A stretch of DNA of 64,000 bases from Bacillus kwashiorkori (GTDB lineage: Bacteria; Bacillota; Bacilli; Bacillales; Caldibacillaceae), in NCBI RefSeq assembly GCF_001375515.1, contig NZ_CTDX01000014.1, positions 1-64,000 on the forward strand, read 5' to 3'. The notes below the pieces were generated by a model. That model saw only the letters and a list, made by a program, of their open reading frames with translations. It did no database searches and had not been told where the DNA came from. The position numbers and the translations under genes were made by a program. Positions 8,697-18,580 of the stretch are shown one piece after another (positions within the stretch are counted from its first letter, which is position 1; every line of letters begins with the position of its first letter).

Positions 8697-9404
8697 TTAA
8701 AATGGCAAACAAGAAAAAATAGTACTAGCTTGCTCAGGCAACTTATCACTCAAAAATAATTGTACTACAATGACAAGTGTATTCATCGTTACGTGTGCAA
8801 AAATTGGCACGATAATTCGACTCGTTTTTACATATAAAAATGCAAAAGTAAAGCCCATGAAGCTGTATAAAATAATATGTTCAAATTCCATATGAGCTAT
8901 GGCAAAAATTAAGGAACTTACAAGTCCTGCCATAAGAAAGTTCATCCGTTGATACAATGTGCCAAAAATAATTTTACGAAAAACTATTTCTTCCAAGATG
9001 GGACCAAATATAGAAACAACGACGATAAAAATAGGCATGGACTCAATAACTGCTAATATATTTTGGGTGTTTTCTGAACCTTGCTCTATTCCAAGTAATG
9101 TTTCGGTTAATATCCCTGCAGATTGAGCTATGAAAGCTAAAAATATGCCTGTAATCGCCCAAATAATGGAAGTTGAAATCGGTAATGCATTATGAGCTGT
9201 TCTTTCTTTTCTTAATAAATAGACGGAAATTAACAAAGTGAAGAAAAAGCTAAACACCGTCCAAGATACACGTGTGGTTTGGAAAAATTGGTCCCCACTG
9301 GGATTGAGATTATTATAGACTAAAGCTAGCAACGAAATAATGATTGGAGAACTTAATTGCATGGCGATATATATAAGTAAAATTAGTTTATATTCTCGTT
9401 TCAT
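8697..9404 (-). CDS. ydiL: CPBP family intramembrane metalloprotease (YdiL type)
   Basis: Polytopic membrane protein of about 235 aa. The CPBP (Rce1/CAAX) signature is visible: EEIVFRKIIFGTLY gives the EExxxR motif, followed by FAIAHMEFEH and HVTMNTL with the catalytic histidines. Family members cut membrane substrates or process peptides, but the substrate here is unknown. ATG 9404 is preceded by AGGGG. The adjacent ydiK and groES keep the B. subtilis order. Confidence 0.9.
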   Translation of the reverse strand: MKREYKLILLIYIAMQLSSPIIISLLALVYNNLNPSGDQFFQTTRVSWTVFSFFFTLLISVYLLRKERTAHNALPISTSIIWAITGIFLAFIAQSAGILTETLLGIEQGSENTQNILAVIESMPIFIVVVSIFGPILEEIVFRKIIFGTLYQRMNFLMAGLVSSLIFAIAHMEFEHIILYSFMGFTFAFLYVKTSRIIVPIFAHVTMNTLVIVVQLFLSDKLPEQASTIFSCLPF

Positions 9405-9635
9405 CGTACCCCTCATTTCAAAAATATAGAACTTACCTTTTGTATTCTCAATAAGAATAACCTACCGCTATTTCCACTAATAATCAATAGTTTAACATAT
9501 ATGCTGAATAATTTTGTGAAACTGGTATGAAATGTTAAATTTAACATAGGATAATGGAGGTTGAGTAAAAAAATAAAAAATTTTATACTTTCCACTTGCA
9601 AAAAAGAGAAGGATTCATTAATATATTAATTGGAA

Positions 9636-9662
9636 TTAGCACTCATTGATGTTGAGTGCTAA
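9636..9662 (+). promoter_or_regulatory. CIRCE operator of groESL
   Basis: TTAGCACTC, nine-base spacer, GAGTGCTAA: an exact CIRCE inverted repeat, the binding site of the heat-shock repressor HrcA. It lies 37 nt before the groES start. Confidence 0.97.
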
Positions 9663-9699
9663 CAAATAAAAACAAAAAATCTTGAGGAGGTTATTTATT

Positions 9700-9984
9700 G
9701 TGTTAAAACCACTAGGAGATCGCGTTGTTATTGAACTTGTTGAATCAGAAGAAAAAACTGCAAGCGGTATCGTATTGCCAGATACAGCTAAAGAAAAGCC
9801 GCAAGAAGGAAAAGTTGTTGCTGTTGGAACAGGACGTGTTCTAGATAGCGGCGAAAAAGTAGCTGTAGAAGTTAGTGTTGGCGATCGAATTATCTTCTCA
9901 AAATATGCTGGTACTGAAGTGAAGTTCGAAGGAAAAGAATACTTAATTTTACGTGAAAGTGATATTTTAGCTGTTATTGCTTAA
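9700..9984 (+). CDS. groES: Co-chaperonin GroES
   Basis: Heptameric lid of the GroEL folding chamber. The 94-aa protein opens [14 protein letters not shown] and has the mobile loop TASGIVLPD, as in B. subtilis GroES. The conserved N-terminus fixes the start at GTG 9700, nine bases after GAGGAGG. Upstream in-frame codons would add residues not found in the family. It is transcribed with groEL from a CIRCE-controlled promoter. Confidence 0.97.
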   Translation: MLKPLGDRVVIELVESEEKTASGIVLPDTAKEKPQEGKVVAVGTGRVLDSGEKVAVEVSVGDRIIFSKYAGTEVKFEGKEYLILRESDILAVIA

Positions 9985-10042
9985 TTGTCACGATATATCA
10001 TAACTAGAACTTAACATGGATGATCGATACAAGAATCTTTGA

Positions 10043-11680
<1,638 letters not shown>

Positions 11681-11690
11681 TAAGTTCATG

Positions 11691-11715
11691 AAAACCTTGA
11701 TATATAAGGGTTTTT
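11691..11715 (+). terminator. Weak terminator after groEL
   Basis: AAAACCTT, loop GATATAT, AAGGGTTTTT. A second and better hairpin at 11788-11830 (GGTCTTTCA with TGAGAGACC, then TTTTCTT) probably completes termination. It overlaps the 3' end of the integrase remnant. Confidence 0.7.
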
Positions 11716-11733
11716 AAGTGGATAAAAGCTAAA

Positions 11734-11773
11734 TGCTCATAATTTTGCTCATAGGAAGCAAAAGTTGCTCATA
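11734..11773. repeat. Three direct TGCTCATA repeats
   Basis: TGCTCATA occurs at 11734-11741, 11746-11753 and 11766-11773, directly between groEL and the 3' end of a tyrosine integrase remnant. Such short direct repeats next to an integrase gene could be arm-type sites of an attachment region. This is inferred from position only. Confidence 0.45.
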
Positions 11774-11782
11774 TTATAATGA

Positions 11783-12047
11783 TTAAAGAAGGTCTTTCAT
11801 CGGTTTACTAAACTGTTGAGAGACCTTTTCTTCCTTATTGGAGATTATATGAGCATAGATATTCATTGTCGTATTAATATTTGTATGTCCAAGCCTCTGT
11901 TGTATTTCTTTAATGCTAACTTCAGTTTCAATGAATAGTGAAGTGTGGGTATGTCTAAATGAGTGTGGAGGAATGTTCTTTCCTATCTCTGCTTTTTTCA
12001 GAAGTCTTTTAAGCTGGGTCTCAACAACTTTACTTAATTGTATTGTG
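11783..12047 (-). pseudogene. Tyrosine recombinase/phage integrase, C-terminal remnant
   Basis: The minus strand reads about 85 residues of the catalytic half of a phage-type integrase. It includes HSFRHTHTSLFIE (the H-x-x-R box) and IQQRLGHTNINTTMNIYAH with the last catalytic His and the nucleophile Tyr. There is no start codon or N-terminal part; upstream the frame runs into unrelated, more GC-rich sequence at about 12050. It is the trace of a mobile element that integrated next to groEL. No prophage genes remain. Confidence 0.85.
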
Positions 12048-12052
12048 GTGCT

Positions 12053-12122
12053 CCGTTATCACCCGTTGTAACGGACACTTTTTCGAGGAAATGGTGTAGA
12101 ACGGTCCGTTATCGCCGTTGGA
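12053..12122. repeat. Imperfect direct repeats in a GC-richer block
   Basis: CCGTTATCACCCGTTGTAA at 12053-12071 is repeated as CCGTTATCGCCGTTGGAA at 12106-12122. The surrounding block to about 12370 looks richer in G and C than the rest of the window and has no intact ORF. Repeated motifs near an end are seen in some insertion sequences (for example IS21-type). No transposase could be recognised, so a mobile-element origin is only a guess. Confidence 0.35.
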
Positions 12123-12427
12123 AGGCGTTTTGGGCACAGTCTCCCATCTTTAGTCCCTCATCTTAGTATCGATAAGTGCAAATTAGTTCAGAACTTTAAG
12201 AAAAGCAATTTCCTAATAAAATTCATCCAATGAGTCACAGCGATAGTGGTTTGCCATCGACTGTAGTGTTCGATTCTTAGCAGGCGTTGGAAGCGAGCCC
12301 GACAGCTCATGCTTTTTTCTCCCCCGAATCATAAATTTCTCGATATACTCAATGATGAGGGATATAGTGTTAAGAGTGGTCAAGTTTTATTTTAATGTAA
12401 AATTTTTGTGCAATAAAGTAAATTAAA

Positions 12428-12456
12428 CCACCGCATTTGAACCAACTATGCGGTGG
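12428..12456 (-). terminator. Hairpin, probable minus-strand terminator
   Basis: CCACCGCAT and ATGCGGTGG form a perfect nine-base-pair stem with an eleven-base loop. On the minus strand it is followed by TTTAATTTA. It would end transcription from the decayed hydrolase fragment and the small membrane gene upstream. Confidence 0.6.
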
Positions 12457-12585
12457 GGGATAGGATAGTAAAATAATTATTAGCTTTTATTTATCAAATC
12501 TTTGCTTACAGGAAATGAAAGTAATTAATATGAGTCTATTAAAAGCAAAAATGCAATTCAGTTAGATGTATATGCTATTCAATTT

Positions 12586-12738
12586 CTACCAGCCACTTGA
12601 CCAAACAACTGAATGATTATTTTTTGAAGCATGATCTACAAAATCAAAAGGAGTAATAATTAATGGTAGAGAGTGTTTTAAATCTTTATTAGCACCATTT
12701 TTGTATGCTTGCCAAATTAATTTTGAGCAATATGTTTT
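12586..12738 (-). pseudogene. Permuted papain-like (YiiX/YycO-type) hydrolase remnant
   Basis: An open stretch of about 50 codons on the minus strand ends in TAG. It reads YCSKLIWQAYKNGANKDL, then a region with PLIITPFDF. The YCSxLIWxAY block with its cysteine resembles the catalytic segment of YiiX/YebB-like permuted NlpC/P60 hydrolases. A stop lies just upstream in the same frame and no start is present, so it is a fragment. Identification rests on one motif. Confidence 0.5.
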
Positions 12739-12812
12739 CTATAATTTGACAATTAAGCACAGTCTTTTCATTATAAGATAAATAGCATCAACGCTAGTTC
12801 GAAATTTCTTTA

Positions 12813-13172
12813 TTAGAATTTATTTTCTTGCCTTCATAACTAAAAAAATTCCTATCAAAATAACAATTAATCCAACTTGCCAATACCATCTCCCAGGATC
12901 TTTTAAAAGAATATAAGACCAATAGCTGGATGCCTCCCAGTCCTTAAAAGGATATATGAATAACACTGGGAATAATCCCCAAATAGATGATACTAGACCT
13001 ATCGCTATTAATATTATTGCTACCAAACTCATCTCATCACTCCTTCTAATTACTTTTATTTACTTCCTATTCCTAGCTACTTCTTTGACAATACATTTCC
13101 TATCCATAGATTTAAATATTCGCCATTTTTCTACCAAAAGCCTTTATTTTTTTTTCTACAAATTTCGACATT
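12813..13172. repeat. 360-bp direct repeat, copy 1
   Basis: Nearly identical (roughly 97 % by eye, one indel) to 17927-18285 and in the same orientation. It contains the whole 70-aa membrane-protein gene plus its upstream region. The right edge at 13172 abuts a truncated GH32 gene exactly. The pair encloses a 4.75-kb segment with a secreted protein and an ABC exporter. Confidence 0.93.
12820..13032 (-). CDS. 70-aa two-span membrane protein, copy A (unknown function)
   Basis: Two hydrophobic segments (about residues 2-27 and 50-66) separated by an aromatic loop YPFKDWEASSYWSY, then a basic end MKARK. An AAGGAGTG ribosome-binding site precedes the ATG. It is almost identical to the gene at 17934-18146, with three substitutions: V13 for A, L44 for T, V54 for I. 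Most differences between the repeats are single bases, and both frames are intact, suggesting recent duplication with function kept. The role is unknown. Proximity to a putative exported peptide/ABC module makes self-protection one possibility. Confidence 0.65.
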   Translation of the reverse strand: MSLVAIILIAIGLVSSIWGLFPVLFIYPFKDWEASSYWSYILLKDPGRWYWQVGLIVILIGIFLVMKARK

Positions 13173-13173
13173 T

Positions 13174-13374
13174 GCCACAAAAGTATCACTAGAACAAGGG
13201 CAATTAGATTTAAGGCTATTTTTAGACAGTGCAAGTGTTGAACTTTTTATAAATGGAGGTATAAAAACAATGACTACTACTATATATCCTTCATTAAATA
13301 GCAATGGGATTGAGTTATTCTCCGATGGAGAGGTGGAATTTACAATTACAAAATGGGATATTTGTGTGAAATAG
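13174..13374 (+). pseudogene. GH32 sucrase/levanase, C-terminal fragment
   Basis: Sixty-six codons in frame, without a start, read LDLRLFLDSASVELFING, then a stretch with SNGIELFSDGEVEF and an end at TKWDICVK. This is the beta-sandwich end of sucrose-6-phosphate hydrolase and related GH32 enzymes, where D-x-S-S-V-E-x-F-x-N is diagnostic. The left boundary coincides with the end of the 360-bp repeat, so the gene was cut when that repeat arrived or by recombination at it. The fructokinase start follows 16 nt later, the usual order of sucrose operons. Confidence 0.8.
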
Positions 13375-13390
13375 AAATGAGGTAAATACT

Positions 13391-13819
13391 ATGTATAATG
13401 TTACAGCTATTGGAGTACTACTAATTGATTTTACACAATCCGGTAAATCCGCCAATGGAGTACCTTTATTTGAACAAAACCCGGGTGGTGCACCTGCAAA
13501 TGTATTAGCAGCTGTGGCAAGGCTAGGTAAAAGAACATCTATTATTGGCAAAGTAGGAAATAACCAATTTGGATGTTTTTTAAAGAGCATATTAAATGAA
13601 GCTAATATAAACACTAGTGGTTTAGTATTTTCAAAGGATACGAATACAACTTTAGCATTTGTTCATTTGGATGAAAATGGAGAACGTTCATTTAGTTTTT
13701 ATCGAAATCCTGGTGCAGATATGATGTTAACTAAAGAAGAAATAAAATTCGAACTAATTGATCAAACAAAAATATTACATTTTGGTTCCATTTCATTAAC
13801 TCATGAAATACTAGTATAG
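13391..13819 (+). pseudogene. Fructokinase (PfkB family), truncated
   Basis: The 142-aa frame is the N-terminal half of a PfkB sugar kinase, which is normally about 320 aa. It has PGGAPANVLAAVARLG, the GKVGNNQFG block and the substrate-binding pattern FSFYRNPGADMML. The frame stops after SISLTHEILV, before the ATP-binding GAGD motif and catalytic Asp, so the product cannot be active. With the GH32 fragment upstream, it is the relic of a sucrose-utilisation operon. Confidence 0.85.
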
Positions 13820-14189
13820 CTTCATTAGCAGGATTATATTTACCAATTTAAAAATGTATTGATGGAAAAAACTAGTTAAGAAAAAATTGTTTGTTAAGAG
13901 GGATAGAATTTTAACCCAATGATGAATACTCATAAACTAAAAAATATATCGTACAAATATAATAGTTTAAATATATAGATGTAAGTGAATATAGTAAAAT
14001 TATTGACAATTTTACACTTTTTGCTATAATTGTAACTAAGGGCCCTTGTTATTGGATGTAAAAGATTTAAACCTAGAGCATAGTGTTAACCAAATTGCTC
14101 AAATATAAAACTTACAAAATTGTTAACTGTATTTTACTTAAACTTCAATGAATGTATCTCTATTTTAAATAATTAAGGAGGAATATGTT
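13820..14189. other. AT-rich intergenic region with a long 5' leader
   Basis: After the broken fructokinase there is no recognisable gene. The right part holds a near-consensus promoter (14003-14030) and about 150 nt of transcribed leader, with a GGGCCC-centred palindrome AAGGGCCCTT at 14039-14048, before the ribosome-binding site of the secreted protein gene. Confidence 0.5.
14003..14030 (+). promoter_or_regulatory. Consensus sigma-A promoter
   Basis: TTGACA (14003-14008), 16-nt spacer, TATAAT (14025-14030), both hexamers exact. It points to the secreted-protein gene and its ABC exporter. Confidence 0.8.
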
Positions 14190-14582
14190 TTGAATTTTAA
14201 GAAGTAAAAAGTACCGTTTACCGCAAGTTTAATATTGGGTTTATTCTTTATTTTTGGAGCTTTTAGTGCATCCGCAGCATGGATACCGTTAGAAATTGGC
14301 ATGGGGAATCAGCATCCAGTATATTACACATCCAAACTATCGAATTTTACAAGAACATTAAGTTGGTATGATTCAGATACAACATACTACAAAGTTACTT
14401 ATATAGATGGACATGGTAAGTATCACTATAGAGGAACTTCTTTTACAAGTTTCTCAACTAAGACGGAGCCAACAACATATGAGCGTTTAAACAGCACAGA
14501 AAGAAAGTTTTATGATTCGTTTTCAGTTTCTGGTGTTCATGAATCTAGATCAATGTCGGGAAGTATTACATTAAGACGATAA
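14190..14582 (+). pseudogene. Small secreted protein gene with an in-frame stop in its signal peptide
   Basis: AAGGAGG at 14174-14181 leads to TTG 14190. From there the frame reads (M)NFKK, then TAA at 14205, then KVPFTASLILGLFFIFGAFSASAA and a mature part of about 100 aa starting near WIPLEIGMG. Together this is a normal signal peptide with basic N-region and AxA cleavage site, interrupted by one nonsense codon. Translation could restart at TTG 14235, but that start has no ribosome-binding site and loses the charged N-region. The mature part is rich in Ser, Thr and Tyr and has no cysteine. I do not recognise the family. A bacteriocin-like secreted protein is possible given the exporter downstream. 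The strong promoter suggests loss of function is recent. Confidence 0.6.
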
Positions 14583-14601
14583 TAAAAATAAACACAAAAG
14601 A

Positions 14602-14631
14602 ATACCCTGTCTATTTGGTAGGGTATTTTTT
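14602..14631 (+). terminator. Terminator/attenuator after the secreted-protein gene
   Basis: ATACCCT, eleven-base loop, AGGGTAT, TTTTTT. It separates a likely high-level small-protein transcript from the ABC transporter genes, which start 45 nt later. Confidence 0.88.
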
Positions 14632-14675
14632 CCATAAATGAAGAGTTAGTAACAAGATTATAAGGAGAAAGAACA

Positions 14676-15353
14676 ATGCTTAATACATATAATTTGAAAA
14701 AAACCTTTAAAAATAGAAATGAATCTAAAATTATATTAAATAATATAAATATGAGTATTGAAAAAGGAAAATGGTATAGCATTGTCGGACCATCAGGTAC
14801 AGGTAAGACTACCTTGTTAAATTGTCTGTCAGGTTTGCTAAAGCCAGATGAAGGAAAGGTCTGTTTTGAAGGGGTTAATCTCTATGAATTAAATCAAAGA
14901 GAACTAAGTAACTTCAGACGGAAAAATATTGGATTTATTTTTCAAGATTTTAAACTTCTTCCCCATTACACAGTTTTAGATAATGTTATGTTGCCTATTA
15001 TTCATGACATGGATGTAAAATCATTGGAAGAAAGAGCAAAAAAATTATTAAACGAAGTTGGTATTGTTGAGAGTTTGTATGGTAGACTCCCAGATTATTT
15101 ATCGGGCGGAGAAAGACAACGTGTTGCCATCGCGCGCTCCTTAATCGCTGAACCAAAGCTTCTATTTTGCGATGAGCCAACAGGGAATTTGGACTTAGAA
15201 ACACGTAATCAAATCACGAATTTATTGAATCAAATAAAAATGAGCGGACAAACCATTATTATTGTTACCCATGATATAGAAGTGGCCAACCTTGGAGACA
15301 TGTGTTTTTATCTAAAAAATGGGGAATTGCAAACGATGGAGCTGATGAAATGA
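14676..15353 (+). CDS. ABC transporter ATP-binding protein (MacB/LolD type)
   Basis: ATPase of 225 aa with Walker [10 protein letters not shown] (near residue 39), Q-loop FQDFKLLP, signature LSGGERQR, Walker [13 protein letters not shown] and H-loop VTHD. It belongs to the class paired with FtsX-like permeases that move lipoproteins, peptides or confer resistance to antimicrobial peptides. The stop overlaps the permease start (ATGA). AAGGAGAAAG precedes the ATG. Its place after a secreted-protein gene suggests export of, or self-protection from, that product. Confidence 0.92.
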   Translation: MLNTYNLKKTFKNRNESKIILNNINMSIEKGKWYSIVGPSGTGKTTLLNCLSGLLKPDEGKVCFEGVNLYELNQRELSNFRRKNIGFIFQDFKLLPHYTVLDNVMLPIIHDMDVKSLEERAKKLLNEVGIVESLYGRLPDYLSGGERQRVAIARSLIAEPKLLFCDEPTGNLDLETRNQITNLLNQIKMSGQTIIIVTHDIEVANLGDMCFYLKNGELQTMELMK

Positions 15354-17788
15354 TCCGAGTGAGACTAGCATTAAAAAGGATAAAGCATCGTAAATTATAT
15401 ACTATTACCACAATTTTGGCGATGGTTTGTATTTTTGTAATTGTCCCTCTAGGTATTCACTTTTCCCAGGAGTCCAAACTATCAGTCGAAATGACAATTG
15501 AAGAATATGGGCGAGGCTCCTACGACATACTAGTTCGTCCATCCGAATCACGAACAAATATTGAAAAGGAACTGGGAGTAGTGGAGGAAAATTATATTGG
15601 TGATAGCTTTGGAGGCATTTCTCTTGCCGAATGGAGTGAGATTAAAGCAAACCCCGATATTGAAATAGCTGCTCCAGTTGCTTCCTTAGGATACTTTGCT
15701 GGAAATGGGACTTCAGTTGGGCTACCTCACTTAGATTATCCTGCTAGATTTACTTGGCAATTTCTTACATCAGATGGGATTCATTATTATCCACTAGGGG
15801 AAGAAAATACAGCAACATATTTTGAATATTATAAAGGAGAGCACGGGGAATGGGTTGAGTATTTTACCGATAACTGGGATGCGGTCGTTAGAATGAGTCC
15901 ATGGATGCCTGAAAATTATTATTTGTTAGTTGCTGTCGATGTGGAAAGTGAAAATAAATTGACTGGTATTGATTTTAGTGATTTAAATAAACCAATTGAT
16001 GAGGCTCCTGATGCTGACGCTTTAAAACATTGGTTAATTGATAGAGGGAATCCGCCAATGATCCCAGTTTTACAGAGAAGTGACCTAAGTATTCCTCTTT
16101 ATCTATCTTTGAATGTTGATAAACTTGAGGTATCTTTATCAGAGTATAAAACGAAATACGGTGTTCGTCCTGAAGACCCAATTTATTTTGTTGAGGAAAA
16201 CGATTTTGAAACTCTAGAAAATGAACTTAATTCTGAACCAGCAGCATCAACAAACAAATACTTTATTGATTTAAGTACATCTCAACAGCCATTCAACGGA
16301 AACTATGTAACAATTACCAATAATTTTCAGGTTGAAGCAGGTCAGGGAGGTTCGTTACAAAATGACACGGGAATTTATTATACGGCATCAAAAATCGATT
16401 ATAAATTATCAAATGATACTATTAGAGTAAAAAAAGTAGAAGATGGTGAACCGCCTTTATATAAAAAAGTGACTGAGCATGGGTTTAGTTATTTAGATAC
16501 ACATGACTATTCTGCACCTTTTATTATTTGGCAAATGGGTACCTTTTCAGTTCCTTTAGAGGAAAAACTATTAACATCAAGTCCATTAGGTATATATGCA
16601 CCGGAGGAAGTAATCACTTCTGATGGGACGCCATTAACGACAACCACGAATCCTGGAAGCTTTATTTCAGCTCCTGCAGCAGGTGTGACTACCATTGAGG
16701 CAGCAGAAATTATTAAAGGGGATAAACCGATAGATGCTATTAGAATAAGGGTTGCAGGTATCGAATCCTATAATGCAGAAGGTCAAAAAAAGATTGAACG
16801 TGTAGCGAAGGATTTATTAAGTAAAGGCTATGAAGTCGATATAGTAGCAGGATCTTCATTTAAAAAACTGGAAATGGATGTGGAAGGGATTGGCCTTGTA
16901 ACGTCTTCTTGGACGACTTTAGGAATTGCCCAATCACTAACCACTAGCTGGAATAGTACTGCCCTTATCAATACAGTTTTATTTGCATTTTTTGGTGTCG
17001 CATGGTTCGCATCACGCATTCTATATGAAAGGAATGCTCTAACAGAAGAGAACCAATTACTTCATATGATTGGATGGCATCAAAAGCATATAAGGCTGAA
17101 GAACAGTTTTGAACAAATGATGCTGTTAACAACGGCAATCATAGTTAGTGTTCTGTTCCTATCATTTTTGAACCTGCAAGTTCACCAATATATTTACATT
17201 TTTCCTATAATATTATGGGTTTTTACCATCATATTTGTTCAAATTATATTTGCAAATAAAAAGACTTCAGCTAAAAGAGTCATCGGATATAAAAAATGGG
17301 CAAGCATTTTCCATTATCGTCATTTAATAATTCCTGTAATGATTGTATTAATTACATCCGTAGTGCTAGTTGGTATTCAAGTTACTACAATTATACAGTC
17401 TATTTTCGAAGCAAGGGAAACAACGTTAGGTGAATTTGCAATCAATCAATCACTTTATTTAAATATTTTAGTGTTAGGTGCAACCCTTTTCCTAACATTT
17501 ATCAGTGTAAGCGAGGCAATGAATGCCATCTTCCATACTCGAAAAAGGGAATTTCAAATGTATCATACCATTGGCTGGACAAAGAAAATGATCCGCACAC
17601 ATTTGGTAAAAGAAGTATTAGTTTGGGCTGGAATTGCTTGTGTAAGTGGGACCATTTTAAGTTTGCTGTTTTTATTCATGATGGATTTTTCATTAAAATG
17701 GATGTTATTGATTTGTGTAAGTTCTATAGTATTATTGCTTTTCCCGTTAGCTCAAACATTAAACGTTAAAAAGTATATGAAGGTTTAA
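15350..17788 (+). CDS. FtsX-like ABC permease with large extracellular domain
   Basis: Membrane protein of 812 aa. One N-terminal span (about residues 17-39) is followed by about 500 extracytoplasmic residues, then three spans (residues roughly 535-660), a loop, and a second C-terminal set of spans with FtsX-like spacing. This is the architecture of MacB-type or bacteriocin-associated seven-span permeases. ATG 15350 overlaps the ATPase stop. It forms a functional pair with that ATPase. No peptidase domain is seen. The exact substrate is unknown. Confidence 0.85.
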   Translation: MIRVRLALKRIKHRKLYTITTILAMVCIFVIVPLGIHFSQESKLSVEMTIEEYGRGSYDILVRPSESRTNIEKELGVVEENYIGDSFGGISLAEWSEIKANPDIEIAAPVASLGYFAGNGTSVGLPHLDYPARFTWQFLTSDGIHYYPLGEENTATYFEYYKGEHGEWVEYFTDNWDAVVRMSPWMPENYYLLVAVDVESENKLTGIDFSDLNKPIDEAPDADALKHWLIDRGNPPMIPVLQRSDLSIPLYLSLNVDKLEVSLSEYKTKYGVRPEDPIYFVEENDFETLENELNSEPAASTNKYFIDLSTSQQPFNGNYVTITNNFQVEAGQGGSLQNDTGIYYTASKIDYKLSNDTIRVKKVEDGEPPLYKKVTEHGFSYLDTHDYSAPFIIWQMGTFSVPLEEKLLTSSPLGIYAPEEVITSDGTPLTTTTNPGSFISAPAAGVTTIEAAEIIKGDKPIDAIRIRVAGIESYNAEGQKKIERVAKDLLSKGYEVDIVAGSSFKKLEMDVEGIGLVTSSWTTLGIAQSLTTSWNSTALINTVLFAFFGVAWFASRILYERNALTEENQLLHMIGWHQKHIRLKNSFEQMMLLTTAIIVSVLFLSFLNLQVHQYIYIFPIILWVFTIIFVQIIFANKKTSAKRVIGYKKWASIFHYRHLIIPVMIVLITSVVLVGIQVTTIIQSIFEARETTLGEFAINQSLYLNILVLGATLFLTFISVSEAMNAIFHTRKREFQMYHTIGWTKKMIRTHLVKEVLVWAGIACVSGTILSLLFLFMMDFSLKWMLLICVSSIVLLLFPLAQTLNVKKYMKV

Positions 17789-17851
17789 TTTTATAAAATA
17801 GGGCAATTGGCAGTAGAAACTGTCATAGGTAGAACTATTTCTTAATCAAAC

Positions 17852-17879
17852 GACTACTTCCGAGAAAAAGGAGGTAGTC
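17852..17879. terminator. Hairpin after the FtsX-like permease
   Basis: GACTACTTCC, loop GAGAAAAA, GGAGGTAGTC: a perfect ten-base-pair stem. No T-run follows on the plus strand, so its terminator function is uncertain. Confidence 0.45.
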
Positions 17880-17926
17880 CATTGTGATTATAAAATTATC
17901 AAACTGATTTTTATTGAGGAAAGGAT

Positions 17927-18285
17927 TTAGAATTTATTTTCTTGCCTTCATAACTAAAAAAATTCCTATCAAAATAACAATTAATCCAATTTGCCAATAC
18001 CATCTCCCAGGATCTTTTGTAAGAATATAAGACCAATAGCTGGATGCCTCCCAGTCCTTAAAAGGATATATGAATAACACTGGGAATAATCCCCAAATAG
18101 ATGATGCTAGACCTATTGCTATTAATATTATTGCTACCAAACTCATCCCTTCACTCCTTCTAATTACTTTTATTTACTTCCTATTCCTAGCTACTTCTTT
18201 GACAATACATTTCCTATCCATAGATTTAAATATTCGCCATTTTTCTACCAAAAGCCTTTATTTTTTTTCTACAAATTTCGACATT
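17927..18285. repeat. 360-bp direct repeat, copy 2
   Basis: Second copy of 12813-13172, same orientation, with scattered single-base differences and one T fewer in an oligo-T run. It carries the second 70-aa membrane-protein gene. Confidence 0.93.
17934..18146 (-). CDS. 70-aa two-span membrane protein, copy B (unknown function)
   Basis: Paralogue of the gene at 12820-13032, differing at three residues (A13, T44, I54). Same two-helix plan, aromatic loop and basic C-terminus, and the same AAGGAGTG ribosome-binding site. It faces the FtsX-like permease convergently. Two intact copies around one module argue against neutral decay. No family is recognised. Confidence 0.65.
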   Translation of the reverse strand: MSLVAIILIAIGLASSIWGLFPVLFIYPFKDWEASSYWSYILTKDPGRWYWQIGLIVILIGIFLVMKARK

Positions 18286-18332
18286 CGATACTATTAAGTT
18301 TCCGAAAATATATTTCAACCAATTATTCACAT

Positions 18333-18386
18333 TCAATCAATCAATCAATCTTACTTCCCCAATACTTCCATCCCCAATACTTCCAT
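18333..18386. repeat. Short tandem repeats
   Basis: TCAA is repeated four times (18333-18350). Soon after, a 15-mer CCCCAATACTTCCAT is present twice in tandem (18357-18371 and 18372-18386). These lie between the 360-bp repeat and the control region of the DUF1097 gene. Confidence 0.75.
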
Positions 18387-18432
18387 CCTAATTAAGAAAG
18401 GTTTTCAATTGCAAAAAAGTTTCACAATTAAT

Positions 18433-18473
18433 TTGTGAAGGTTGTCACAAACTTTATTTTGTTATGTTACAAT
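18433..18473 (+). promoter_or_regulatory. FNR/CRP-type palindrome (or Rex site) and promoter
   Basis: TGTGA-N6-TCACA (18434-18449) is a perfect FNR/CRP-family site. The same bases read as TTGTGAA-N4-GTCACAA, one mismatch from the Rex operator TTGTGAA-N4-TTCACAA. TACAAT at 18468-18473 is a plausible -10 box, which puts the site centre near -40, the class II activator position. A further half-site arrangement, TTCACAA-N5-TTGTGAA, overlaps on the left (18421-18439). All point to oxygen or redox control of the DUF1097-preT-preA genes. Confidence 0.7.
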
Positions 18474-18580
18474 AAGAATTGTAGTTCAGAAAAAGGAGGT
18501 ATCTTAGTAAAATTTTCTTTCACTTACGGAAACTCGCAATAAGTATCATCTATTAACAAGATATTAAGATTTGAATTGTT

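Noticed and set aside
14190-14582. Secreted protein considered as a lactococcin 972-type bacteriocin
   Set aside because: The adjacent ABC/FtsX-like genes fit, but the mature sequence lacks the Trp/Gly pattern I associate with that family, so the name is not used.
18333-18386. Short tandem repeats considered as a CRISPR or iteron array
   Set aside because: Units are 4 and 15 bp with no spacers and only two to four copies, so neither a CRISPR nor a replication iteron set.
18499-18560. GGAGG at about 18496 considered as the start of a small leader gene
   Set aside because: No ATG, GTG or TTG lies at workable spacing in an open frame.
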